The translations under genes and the position numbers were made by a program. Shown here piece after piece: positions 32,956 through 41,801 of a stretch of 64,000 nt of DNA. The notes under the pieces are model-generated. The model searched no databases. It had not been told where the DNA came from and saw only the letters and a program-made list of their open reading frames with translations. How positions within the stretch are numbered: position 1 is the first letter of the stretch; each line of letters starts with the position of its first letter. Origin of the DNA: an uncultured Clostridium sp. (GTDB taxonomy: Bacteria > Bacillota > Clostridia > TANB77 > CAG-508); the NCBI GenBank assembly GCA_900557045.1, contig USQY01000002.1:7197-71196 (forward strand), read 5' to 3'.

Positions 32956-32972
32956 TTTTGGCGCTTTTCTTT
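32939..32972 (+). terminator. Terminator after the GGDEF gene
   Basis: The AAAGAAAAACGC arm pairs with GCGCTTTTCTTT across an AT-rich loop. It overlaps the last codons of the GGDEF gene. Confidence 0.55.
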
Positions 32973-32995
32973 TATTATATAGATTAGATTTTTAC

Positions 32996-33024
32996 TTGAC
33001 TATTTATATAAGTTGGTTTATAGT
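32996..33024 (+). promoter_or_regulatory. Promoter of the aldehyde-dehydrogenase-like gene
   Basis: TTGACT (32996-33001), a 17-nt spacer, TATAGT (33019-33024), then an AAAGGAGG ribosome site. Confidence 0.6.
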
Positions 33025-33066
33025 TAATAAAGATTATAATGGAAAAATTTAAACAAAGGAGGAAAA

Positions 33067-34095
33067 ATGGAAGAACAAGGATTGGTAGTAATAAACGATA
33101 ATTTTTTGTCTAAAATTACAAAATTTTTAAGAAAAAAATTATTTAGAAATGATAATAATAATTATTATTTAATACAAACAGAACAGATAAATAAAATTGA
33201 TATAAATATTCAATATATAAAAAAAGACAGAGAATTTGTACAAAGCGAAATAGTTAAAGCAAGAAGTGCATTTAGAAAATATGTTATTAATAATAAAAAA
33301 AATATTTCACTAAATATATTGAATTATATTGAAGAAAAATTATATGAAAATCAATGCAAAATTAATAAGATAATCGAAATTAATAAAAGCAATATTACAT
33401 TTGAGGAAATACAAGAATTATTGCAAGATGAAAAAAATAATATTAATAATTTTAAATATAAAGATAAAAAAACAGGCTGTTACCAAGTTCCAATTGGAGT
33501 TATAGGAGTAGAGTGTTCTAATGTTAAAGATTGTATAAAAAATATGCTAAAACCAATATCTACAAGAAATTCAATTATTATTTTAAATAAGGAGAACAGT
33601 AAATACAGTACAGAATCTCTAATCTTATTAATTATAAAGGAATGTATAAGAAATTTTTACATTGATGATAATATTATTCAAATGCATCCTAAAGAAGAAA
33701 TTGATATATCTAAATTAGATAAATATATTGATATTAATAATAAACATGATGAACAAAAATGTGATAATATTATTTATATGTATGAAGAAAATGAATTATT
33801 TGAAAGCGATATTATAGATCATATTGAAAAATTAAAGAGTATTGATAAGTATAGTTCATGTGAATTCAAGGTTATAAAAGGTGAATTTGGAGATGTAGTT
33901 AATTTCCTAAACAAAAATAAAGTATATGCAATGTGTATGTACACGCATAATTCACAAAAAGCCTATAAATTTATAAATTGGGTTAATTGTAGAAATGTAT
34001 TTGTGAATACTGGGATTAAAAATTGCAAATTGTGTGAGAATAGTTATGATCATTATTTTAATTTTAAATATGTTTTGCATGAGGGTGTTTTTTAA
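33067..34095 (+). CDS. Degenerate aldehyde-dehydrogenase-superfamily protein (ProA-like)
   Basis: 342 residues. Several stretches recall glutamate-5-semialdehyde dehydrogenase: an N-terminal helical part, the PIGVIGVECSN strand (like PIGVIGV of ProA), NSIIILNKE and INWVNCRNVFVNTG. The catalytic-cysteine loop of the family is not recognisable and the sequence is shorter than the ~415 residues of ProA. I suspect a diverged or repurposed paralogue. It lies just upstream of mraZ with its own promoter. Function unknown. Confidence 0.45.
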   Translation: MEEQGLVVINDNFLSKITKFLRKKLFRNDNNNYYLIQTEQINKIDINIQYIKKDREFVQSEIVKARSAFRKYVINNKKNISLNILNYIEEKLYENQCKINKIIEINKSNITFEEIQELLQDEKNNINNFKYKDKKTGCYQVPIGVIGVECSNVKDCIKNMLKPISTRNSIIILNKENSKYSTESLILLIIKECIRNFYIDDNIIQMHPKEEIDISKLDKYIDINNKHDEQKCDNIIYMYEENELFESDIIDHIEKLKSIDKYSSCEFKVIKGEFGDVVNFLNKNKVYAMCMYTHNSQKAYKFINWVNCRNVFVNTGIKNCKLCENSYDHYFNFKYVLHEGVF

Positions 34096-34241
34096 CATTC
34101 TCTTTTTGCAAACAATTATCTTATTCTTTTACTTCTCAAATGAGTATGTTTTGTAATAATTTTTATTGCAAAAGTAAGTAAAATTAAAAAAATTTAGAAA
34201 AACTATTGCAATTTGCAAAATGTTATATTACAATTCAATTG

Positions 34242-34278
34242 TAAGTGGAGAAAAGTGGTACAAAGTGGTACAAAGTGG
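34242..34278 (+). promoter_or_regulatory. MraZ operator: four AAGTGG boxes at 10-bp spacing
   Basis: AAAGTGG occurs at 34252-34258, 34262-34268 and 34272-34278, separated each time by TAC, with a degenerate TAAGTGG at 34242-34248 in the same register. Direct repeats of this type (AAAGTG[GT] with 3-nt spacers) are the known binding site of MraZ, which represses its own operon. The array is 27 nt before mraZ. Confidence 0.85.
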
Positions 34279-34305
34279 TACAAAAAGTAAGCGAGGTGTC
34301 ATAAA

Positions 34306-34737
34306 ATGCTTATAGGTGAATATGAACATTCTCTAGATGTAAAAGGTAGATTAATAATGCCAGTAAAATTAAGAGAAGATATTGGTGAAAATTTCATAAT
34401 TACTAAAGGCTTAGATGGCTGCTTATTTGGGTTTTCAAAAAATGAATGGACTAACTTTGAAGAAAAATTAAAATCACTTCCACTAACCAACAAAAATGCC
34501 AGAGATTTCGTAAGGTTTTTCCTATCAGGTGCAGTAGAGTGTGAGATAGATAAACAAGGAAGATTTTTAGTTGCAAGTAATTTAAGAGAGTATGCGTCAA
34601 TGATTAAAGAAGTAGTGATAATTGGTGTAGGAACACGTATCGAATTCTGGGACAAGGATAAGTGGAAAAAACACAATAGTAGTGAAAATATTTCAGCTGA
34701 TGAAATAGCTGAAAATATGACTATGCTTGGTATATAA
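34306..34737 (+). CDS. mraZ: Transcriptional regulator MraZ
   Basis: 143 residues. Two AbrB-like half domains each carry the DxxxR signature: [11 protein letters not shown] and [13 protein letters not shown]. MraZ forms a ring-shaped multimer that binds tandem boxes upstream of its own gene, found here directly before it. It is the first gene of the dcw cluster and is followed by an unusually long spacer before rsmH. Confidence 0.96.
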   Translation: MLIGEYEHSLDVKGRLIMPVKLREDIGENFIITKGLDGCLFGFSKNEWTNFEEKLKSLPLTNKNARDFVRFFLSGAVECEIDKQGRFLVASNLREYASMIKEVVIIGVGTRIEFWDKDKWKKHNSSENISADEIAENMTMLGI

Positions 34738-35091
34738 CTTGCAAAAGTTTATATAAATTTACCTATGATAAAATTTTTAGATACAAAAGATAAAATTTTT
34801 AAGATATACAAAAGAAAAAAAATTTAAGTATACATAAGAAATTATCAAAACACATTAGATAATAAAATTAGATACTTTTAGAAAAAAATAAGAAATACAA
34901 AAGAAATTACAAATTTCTAAAGAAAAAAGTTTTTATAAACAAAAGACAATATTATTAATAATAACCAAGGCTTGAATGCTAAAATATCAAGTTAAAACAA
35001 AAGACAAAGTAATAAAAAATAGCATTATAGTTGGTATTTTCTATAATACCAACTAATTATGCTATTTAATGTGTTTTTAGAATTGGAGAAG
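34738..35091. other. mraZ-rsmH spacer with a large hairpin
   Basis: 354 nt of AT-rich sequence where most dcw clusters have almost no gap. At its end 35017-35038 (AAATAGCATTATAGTTGGTATT) pairs almost perfectly with 35045-35067 around a 6-nt loop. GTGTTTTT follows, then the rsmH ribosome site 18 nt later. It may be an attenuator or a processing site. No ORF or recognised RNA family is seen. Confidence 0.55.
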
Positions 35092-36031
35092 ATGTTTGTG
35101 TTAGAATTTAAGCATAAACCAGTATTATTAGATGAATGCATAAAAGGGCTTAATATCATTCCAGATGGAATATATGTTGATGGTACTTTAGGCGGTGCTG
35201 GTCATAGCAAAGTTATTGCAAGTAAGTTATCTGATAAAGGTTTATTAATAGGAATTGATAGAGATTTAGAAGCTCTTAAAGCTGCAAAAATTAATTTAGA
35301 ACAATATCATAATGTTAAATATGTTCATGGCAATCATGATGATATAAAAAATATTCTTAATGATTTAGGAATAGAAGGTGTTGATGGTATTTTATTAGAT
35401 TTAGGTGTTTCTTCATATCAATTAGATGAAAAATCACGTGGTTTTAGTTATATTGGCGAAAATGAATTAGATATGAGAATGGACAAGACTCAATCTTTAA
35501 CTGCAAAAGATGTAGTTAATTCATATTCTGAGGAGAATTTAACACAAATAATTCAAGAATATGGAGAAGAGCGTTTCGCTAAAAATATTGCTAAAAATAT
35601 TTGCAAATATAGAAGTGAAAAAGAAATATCTACAACAAATGAATTAGTGAAAATTATTGAAAACTCAATTCCGAAATCTAAACAAAAAGATGGACATCCA
35701 GCAAAACGTACTTTTCAGGCTATTAGAATAGAGGTTAATGATGAATTAAGACCTTTATATAATACTGTAAAAGATTCAATAGATTGTTTAAAAAAAGGTG
35801 GAAGATTGTGTATAATAACTTTCCACTCATTAGAAGATAGAGCAGTTAAACAAGCATATATGGATGCTGTTCGGTAAGTGTACTTGCCCACCAGATTTGC
35901 CATATTGTGTGTGTAATTATAAATCTTTAGGAAAAATTATTAATAAAAAACCAATTGTAGCAAGCAATGAAGAGTTAGAACAAAATTCTAGAGCTCAAAG
36001 TGCTAAACTTAGAATTTTTGAAAAAGAGTGA
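35092..36031 (+). CDS. rsmH: 16S rRNA (cytosine1402-N4)-methyltransferase RsmH, read through a +1 frameshift at CGG 35872-35874
   Basis: The first frame has the SAM-binding motifs [11 protein letters not shown] and [12 protein letters not shown] and the [13 protein letters not shown] [13 protein letters not shown], but stops immediately after CGG (CGG TAA). Skipping the C at 35872 continues with [15 protein letters not shown], the conserved Cys-rich end of RsmH, and a normal tail to TGA at 36031. The total is 312 residues, the usual family length. Start is the ATG at 35092 after TTGGAGAAG. It methylates C1402 in the decoding centre of 16S rRNA. Confidence 0.93.
35872..35874 (+). other. CGG +1 frameshift site in rsmH
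   Basis: Codon 261 after GTT is CGG and the very next zero-frame codon is TAA. The C-skip reads GGT AAG TGT, entering the CxCPP motif. Confidence 0.92.
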
Positions 36032-36044
36032 GGTGAACTAACTG

Positions 36045-36650
36045 ATGGTAGATAGGTTTTACGGATATCAGTATGATACTAATCCCAGAAAACTTAGCCC
36101 AGAACATATACCATATAGGAATAGATATCCCAAAAAAGAAGAACCTGAAAAGTATATTCCTGAATATAGAAAAAAGCAAATAACACATAAAAATGAAAAT
36201 GTAAATAATAATTCACGAATTAGTGTTAGGAAAAATAAAAAACAGTCTGATACGCAGGGTTCAAGAAAAAATAAAACTAATATTAAACCAAAATTGAGAA
36301 TTGTAATGTTTTTAATTACAGGATTTTCAGTTTTATTTGCTATCAGTTATCAAAATTCTTTGATTAGTGAAAGTTTTAATAAAAAAGAGCAATATAAAAA
36401 GGAAATGGAAGCTTTAAGTAAGACAAATCAACAAATAGAAGTTAATATTGAAAATAGTTTAAATCTGAAAAATATAGAAGAAGCTGCAAAAGATAAAATA
36501 GGTATGCAAAAATTAAATAATAACCAAAAGATATATGTGGATTTACCAAAAGAAGATTATGTTGCTCCGGCAGCAGAGCAAGTAATTATTGATGATGACT
36601 TAGGATTTTTTGAAAAATTGATAAAAGGATTTACAAAATCAGTAGAATAA
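36045..36650 (+). CDS. ftsL: Cell division protein FtsL
   Basis: 201 residues. A long basic cytoplasmic N-terminus (about 1-83) precedes one membrane helix (about 86-104) and a short coiled coil (EMEALSKTNQQIEVNIENSL), ending in AAKDKIGMQKLNNNQKIYV, which fits FtsL. It bridges FtsQ/DivIB and FtsB/DivIC in the divisome. It sits 13 nt after rsmH, the usual dcw order. The Pro-rich N-terminus is longer than in most FtsL proteins. Confidence 0.85.
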   Translation: MVDRFYGYQYDTNPRKLSPEHIPYRNRYPKKEEPEKYIPEYRKKQITHKNENVNNNSRISVRKNKKQSDTQGSRKNKTNIKPKLRIVMFLITGFSVLFAISYQNSLISESFNKKEQYKKEMEALSKTNQQIEVNIENSLNLKNIEEAAKDKIGMQKLNNNQKIYVDLPKEDYVAPAAEQVIIDDDLGFFEKLIKGFTKSVE

Positions 36651-36655
36651 AAATT

Positions 36656-36691
36656 TTACCAGAGGGAATGGAGCCTTTTGGTAATTTTTTT
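36656..36691 (+). terminator. Terminator after ftsL
   Basis: TTACCAGAGG pairs with CCTTTTGGTAA with small bulges, followed by seven T. Confidence 0.7.
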
Positions 36692-36718
36692 GCCAGTAGG
36701 GACGGTCCCTACTGGCAA
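36690..36718. repeat. Perfect 29-bp palindrome overlapping the end of the ATP-grasp gene
   Basis: TTGCCAGTAGGGAC and its exact complement flank a single central G. It contains the stop codon of the minus-strand gene and abuts the ftsL terminator. The GGGACGGTCCC core resembles REP-type hairpins common in Clostridia. Confidence 0.7.
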
Positions 36719-37926
36719 TTCCATACTCCATTTTTATATTCTTTATAATAATCTAAATGTCTTTTTGCCAACAAAAGTTTTCTTTTAAAACAAGTATCTT
36801 TCTTGTATTTTAAAGGATTAACAACACCTTTTTTCCATAATGTTAAAGCTTTTTTCTTAAATACAGGATTTTCAATATATTTTTTCAAAACACCTTTTGG
36901 AACAAATGATAATAATACTTCATCATCTATAACCTTAAAATCCATGTTTTTATTATAAATTAAATCATCAGCCAAAACTTTAACTAAATTATATCCAAGA
37001 GGAGAAATATAATAACTACATCTTCCTTGTCTTGCATTTATTTCTAGTACTTTAAATTTTTTATCTCTATAATCATATTTCATATCAAATTCAGCAAAAC
37101 CTTGATATCCAATGTCTTCCATGAATGTTTTAATATTTTGTATCATTTCAGAATTATCGCCATATTGATTAAATCCATTTATCAGAACAGCAGCATTTCC
37201 AACCATTGTTTTGGAATGTTCTTGTAAACCTATTTGAGCAAAAGATATTAATTTCACTTTTTTATCTTTACCACAATAAACAACACTGTCAAATAAATAA
37301 CTATCATCACCTGGAATAAATTCTTGTAAAATTAATGTATCTGTATAGCCATTTTCTACTATTTTATTAACTGTTTCAATTAATTTTTCCATAGAATCGA
37401 CTTTATAAATTTTATTTTTACCTTCAAAATTTATATGATTATATTCAATAACATTACTTGGTTTTATAATTACTGGAAATGTAAAATTATTTGATATTTC
37501 AGTTGGATTACTGCAATTATAATAAACAGTTTTTGGAAAATCTAGTACAGAATTTTCGTATGTTTTATAAAAAGTTTCTTTCATAATAAGACTGTTTATT
37601 ATATCTATACTAGGATAATTGTGGACAAATTGTTTATGTATTTTATCCTTATTTTTACTGATGAATTCTGCGTATGTTTCATTAGAGCTGATTAAAAGAA
37701 TTTTTTTGTTAGGGTGTTGTTTTCTAAAGTCTTCAATTGCATCTAGAAAACCTTCCTCTGTCCAGATTTTATCATTATAAATAACATTCAAAATATTTGT
37801 ATATTTTGTATATATCATTGGCTTTTTGCCAAGTAAATTTGCTTTTTTATTATATATTTCATGATAGCATCTTGCCATATAATAGGCATTTGCATCTGTT
37901 CCGATTATTAAAATTTCAAAATCCAT
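36709..37926 (-). CDS. ATP-grasp carboxylate-amine ligase family protein
   Basis: 405 residues from the ATG at 37926 (minus-strand AAGGGA site); a longer in-frame start at 37983 has no site. N-terminal Rossmann-like strand (FEILIIGTDANAYYMARCYHE), then ATP-grasp motifs FPVIIKPSN, ILQEFIPGDDSY, a nucleotide-binding GFAEFDMKYD and VLEINARQGR. The layout resembles D-aspartate ligase-like enzymes. It joins a carboxylate to an amine with ATP. Its pairing with alr suggests a substrate linked to D-amino acids or peptidoglycan, but this is inference. Confidence 0.75.
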   Translation of the reverse strand: MDFEILIIGTDANAYYMARCYHEIYNKKANLLGKKPMIYTKYTNILNVIYNDKIWTEEGFLDAIEDFRKQHPNKKILLISSNETYAEFISKNKDKIHKQFVHNYPSIDIINSLIMKETFYKTYENSVLDFPKTVYYNCSNPTEISNNFTFPVIIKPSNVIEYNHINFEGKNKIYKVDSMEKLIETVNKIVENGYTDTLILQEFIPGDDSYLFDSVVYCGKDKKVKLISFAQIGLQEHSKTMVGNAAVLINGFNQYGDNSEMIQNIKTFMEDIGYQGFAEFDMKYDYRDKKFKVLEINARQGRCSYYISPLGYNLVKVLADDLIYNKNMDFKVIDDEVLLSFVPKGVLKKYIENPVFKKKALTLWKKGVVNPLKYKKDTCFKRKLLLAKRHLDYYKEYKNGVWNCQ

Positions 37927-37995
37927 ATTCTTTCCCTTGTGTATTTTATTTAGGTTTTTAAATTGGAAGTGCCTATAAACCATTCATTATTTTAA

Positions 37996-39183
37996 TTAAT
38001 ATTTGATTTCAACAGAGTCATTTTTTGTTTTATAAACTCTAGGAACTCTAGTTGTAATCCCTGTAAATAGAGTATAACTATTAATACCACATTCGTTAGC
38101 AACTGTTTTTACAGGTAATTTGTCGCCTCCAACTAAAATAACTTTATCACCTAATTTAACAGTATCATCAACTTTAACAGCAAGCATGTCCATGCATATA
38201 TCACCTACAACATTGTATTTTGTGTTATTAATAACTACATGTTTTATTTTTCTTGGGACTCCATCTGCATATCCAATAGGTATAGTTGCAATTATTGAAT
38301 CTGCATTTGCAATGTATGAAGCACCATATCCAACAAAATCGTTTTTCTTTATTTTTCTTAAATCAATAACTTCGCTGTATAAAGTTATTGCTGTTTGTAA
38401 TTTTAAATTGTTTGTAGTGGTTGTTGGGCTGATATTTAGTTTTTTCTTAGTATGATTGTTACGAATGTTTCTAAGAAAGGCTTTAAGTCCTGTGGCTTTT
38501 GGCATGCTTTGAGACATTCCATACATTATTATTCCAAGTCTAATACCATTGCAAAATGGTATTTTTGGATGATTAACAAGTGTTAAAGATCTACCCATAT
38601 GCACTATTGGAATTGTTGATAAATCTATGTCTTGGGTGATTTTTTCGAATTTTTCTAATTGGTCATCCCAATGTTTGTCTAATATTCCGCTTGTTGCGAA
38701 GTGTGTGTAGATTCCTTCTAAGAATAGTTTTGGGTTTTGTGGAATGTTTTGTATTATAAAATTAAAATCTTCCTTAGTTTGAATTCCTAGTCTGCTCATA
38801 CCGGTGTCTAATTTTATGTGTAGTTTTAGGGCGTTTGATAGTTCTGATTTTAGTAAGTTTTTAAAGTATTCTGTGTTAGAGACTGTTATTGTGATGTTGT
38901 TTTGAATACAAGTTTCAATATGGTTTAAGTGAATAGGTTCTAGGATTAGTATTGGAATTTCTGTGTTATAGGTTCTTAGGTTTAGTGCTTCTTCTAATGA
39001 AGAAACTGCTAAATAGTTTATTCCTCCGGCTATTAGGCTGTTAATTATATAGCTTCCGTGACCGTAGGCGTTGGCTTTTACTACTCCGAAGTAGTAGTTA
39101 TAGTCTGGGTAATTTTTTTTGATTTCGATTATGTTGTTTTTTAGTTTTTCACAATCGACTTCTAGGTAAGTTTGTCTGTACAT
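37996..39183 (-). CDS. alr: Alanine racemase
   Basis: 395 residues. The PLP-binding lysine lies in VVKANAYGHGSY near the N-terminus. The motifs LHIKLDTGMSRLG, NGIRLGIIMYG and the C-terminal catalytic-tyrosine region VGYGASYIA and PIGYADGVPR are present. It makes D-alanine for peptidoglycan. It lies on the minus strand inside the dcw cluster, 69 nt upstream of the ATP-grasp gene, so the two likely form an operon. Ribosome site AAAGGAGAA. Confidence 0.95.
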   Translation of the reverse strand: MYRQTYLEVDCEKLKNNIIEIKKNYPDYNYYFGVVKANAYGHGSYIINSLIAGGINYLAVSSLEEALNLRTYNTEIPILILEPIHLNHIETCIQNNITITVSNTEYFKNLLKSELSNALKLHIKLDTGMSRLGIQTKEDFNFIIQNIPQNPKLFLEGIYTHFATSGILDKHWDDQLEKFEKITQDIDLSTIPIVHMGRSLTLVNHPKIPFCNGIRLGIIMYGMSQSMPKATGLKAFLRNIRNNHTKKKLNISPTTTTNNLKLQTAITLYSEVIDLRKIKKNDFVGYGASYIANADSIIATIPIGYADGVPRKIKHVVINNTKYNVVGDICMDMLAVKVDDTVKLGDKVILVGGDKLPVKTVANECGINSYTLFTGITTRVPRVYKTKNDSVEIKY

Positions 39184-39314
39184 GGGATTCTCCTTTTTTT
39201 TATTGAATTATATCATAAAAGATTTTGGGTTGCTAGAGGGGATGAGGGGTTTTTTGTGATTTTTTTGATGAAGTGTTTGGCGGGGGTGGTAATTTTTTTT
39301 GTTTTTTTTGGGGG

Positions 39315-39477
39315 GTGCCGAGAAAAAAAATTTTTACTTTTGAAAAAAAAAATTCCTTCAAACGCGGTGGGGTGCGTACTGTGTTTGTTGGGCTTGTTAC
39401 GATAATGACTTGGGTTAGATGTTTGGGGGCTTAGGTCGGAATTTGTTTTTTCAAAAGTAAAAATTTCTTTCTCCGAG
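39315..39477. repeat. Dispersed inverted-end element, copy A
   Basis: About 163 bp with unusually G-rich surroundings between alr and the PBP gene. The ends form a ~30-bp inverted repeat (CCGAGAAAAAAAATTTTTAC at the left and its near complement at 39448-39477). The core TTCAAACGCGGTGG...GGGTTAGATGTTT is shared with copy B at 48322-48490. The stem sequence differs between copies but stays paired in each. No coding potential beyond shadow ORFs. Either a MITE-like mobile element or a structured RNA. Confidence 0.75.
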
Positions 39478-39553
39478 GGAGGGGGGAAGTGGGGGGTCAA
39501 TTGTGCATAACCACATTTTTTCTCACATATACTGTTCTAAGGAGGAAAATGCA

Positions 39554-41609
39554 ATGAGCAACATTAGAAAAATGGCTAAAAAGGCTAAAAAAAAGAAAGA
39601 TAAATTTAAAATTAGTCAAATTGAGAAAAAGGGAAATTTGACTAGAAAAAAACGAATGAGAAATGCAATAATTGTAGTATTTTTAGTGGCAACTCTAATG
39701 ATTGGTAGAATTGCATGGATTCAATTCATAGATGGTGATAGATTGAAGTATATGGCATATGTACAACACACCCTTGATAGAAAAATTAATCCTAAAAGAG
39801 GTACAATTTATGATGCAACAGGTACAAAAGTACTAGCAGTAAGTGCTACAGTAAGAACAATTACAGTTAATCCGGTAAATATAGCTAAAGAGAATAAAGA
39901 AAAGGTCGCAAAGGCTTTATCAGAGATTTTTAATGTGGATTATGAAACTACATTAAAAAAAGTTTCTAAAAGAAGTTCTATTGAAACAATTGCTAGAAAA
40001 GTCGAAAAAGAACAAGCGGATGAACTAATGAGATGGATGGAACAAAATAATATTTTAACAGGAATAAATGTGGATGAAGATACAAAAAGGTATTATCCAT
40101 ACAATAATTTAGCTTCTCAAATTATAGGATTTTGTGGAAGTGATAATCAAGGATTGGATGGAATAGAGGCTCTTTATGATTCTAAATTAAAAGGTGAGAC
40201 AGGAAAAATTATTAAAATAACCGATGCTAAAGGAAATACAATTCTAAAAGAAGGAGAAGATTATGAATCTGCAATTGATGGAAATGATTTGGTTTTAACT
40301 ATAGATGCTACAATTCAAGGTATTGCGGAAAAGTATTTATCAGAAGCATGTATAGATAATCAATGTACAGATGGCGGTTGTGTTATAGTAATGAATCCAA
40401 ATAATGGTGATGTTTTGGCAATGGCTGGTTATCCAAATTATAATTTGAATGATCCATATACAGTAAATAGTGAAGAGCTTAAAAATAATTGGGATAATAT
40501 AACAAAAGAAGAAAAGTCTGCTCTTTTACAACAAATGTGGAGAAATAGAGCAATTTCAGATGGGTATGAACCAGGTTCAACTTTTAAATTAATTACAGCA
40601 TCTGCAGCATTAGAAGAAGGAATTACAAATACTGATAATAAGGGAGAGTTTAATTGTAGTGGTTCAATAGAAATTGCAGGGGTACGTATTAAATGTTGGA
40701 GACATTATAGACCACATGGTGCACAAAGTTTAAGAGAAGCTTTAATGAATTCGTGTAATCCTGTATTTATAGGAATTGGTCAAAAGCTTGGAGTTCATAC
40801 ATATTATTCATATTTGCAAAAGTTTGGTTTTTTAAATAAAACAGGAATTGATTTACCTGGTGAGGCAGGAAGTATTTTTTTAGCAGAAGACAAGGTTGGT
40901 CCAGTAGAGTTGCGGAACAATAGCATTTGGTCAAAGATTTGAAATAACTCCAATTCAAATGTGTACAGCTGTTTCTACTATTGCAAATGGCGGAACATAT
41001 ATTAAACCTAGAATTGTAAAGCAGATTGTAGATAGCCAAACTGGTGAAGTTACAGATGTTGAAACTGTAAAAAAGGATAGAGTTGTATCTGAAGAAACTT
41101 CAAAAAAAATCTTAAGTATGATGGAAAGTGTTGTATCAGAAGGAACTGGAAAAAATGCTCAAGTGAAGGGATATTCTATTGGTGGAAAAACTGGAACATC
41201 AGAAGATGGTGTAAATACAAATAAGTATGTTGCTTCTTTTGTGGGAGTGACTCCTGTGTCTAATCCACAGTTGGTTGTGTTAGTTGTTATGTATAATCCA
41301 ACTGGGGAAGGAGGACATGGAGGTGGTGGAGTTGCAGCTCCTGTTGCTTCGCAAATTTTAACAGAGGTTTTACCTTATTTAGAAGTATCTAAAGATAATA
41401 TTTCTAGTGAAGATATAAAAATGAATGTGGATGTTCCAAATGTTGTAGGGCTTACATATAAAGAGGCTAAAAAGGCTTTGAGAGATGTTGGGTTAGAAAT
41501 TACACTTAGAAATGAAGAAACAGAGGTTTCAGATGATTATGTTATTTCAAAACAGGTTCCAAATAGTGGGGTGCAAATATTAGAAGGTGGAAGTGTGATT
41601 GTGGAATAA
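39554..41609 (+). CDS. SpoVD/FtsI-type penicillin-binding protein with PASTA domain, read through a +1 frameshift at CGG 40913-40915
   Basis: The first frame has one membrane helix, the dimerisation motif KRGTIYDATGTKVL and transpeptidase motifs EPGSTFK (catalytic Ser) and MNSCNP, then runs into CGG and stops at 40942. Skipping the C gives VELGTIAFGQRFEITP, the expected continuation, then GGKTGTSE (KTG) and one C-terminal PASTA domain (VPNVVGLTYKEAKKALRDVG). The joined protein is 684 residues. It is a divisome (FtsI/PbpB) or spore-cortex (SpoVD) transpeptidase; with only one such gene here I cannot tell which. Start is the ATG at 39554 after AAGGAGG. Confidence 0.9.
40913..40915 (+). other. 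CGG +1 frameshift site in the PASTA PBP gene
   Basis: Codon 454 after TTG is CGG. The C-skip reads GGA (family residue usually Ala or Gly) and enters TIAFGQ. Without the shift the KTG motif and PASTA domain are lost, with a stop at 40940-40942. Confidence 0.9.
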
Positions 41610-41801
41610 TCATAAAGTAAAAAGTCGAATTCAATTTAATAACGAAAAATCGCTAAGCAAAAAGTTGAATTTAATTCTGTAAAGTAAATGCAATTTGTAT
41701 GATTAAATGAAAGTAACGAAAAATTTGCTAAAAGTTCTAGCTCCTATTGGCAAATTTAAAATTTAGTTATATAATAGAAAAAAATTAAATGGAGGTTTCA
41801 T

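Noticed and set aside
39213..39500. Minus-strand ORF in repeat copy A (and its relative at 47987-48475)
   Set aside because: The two translations resemble each other only because the DNA repeat is shared. They have no ribosome site, and the copy B frame runs on into rsmA antisense.
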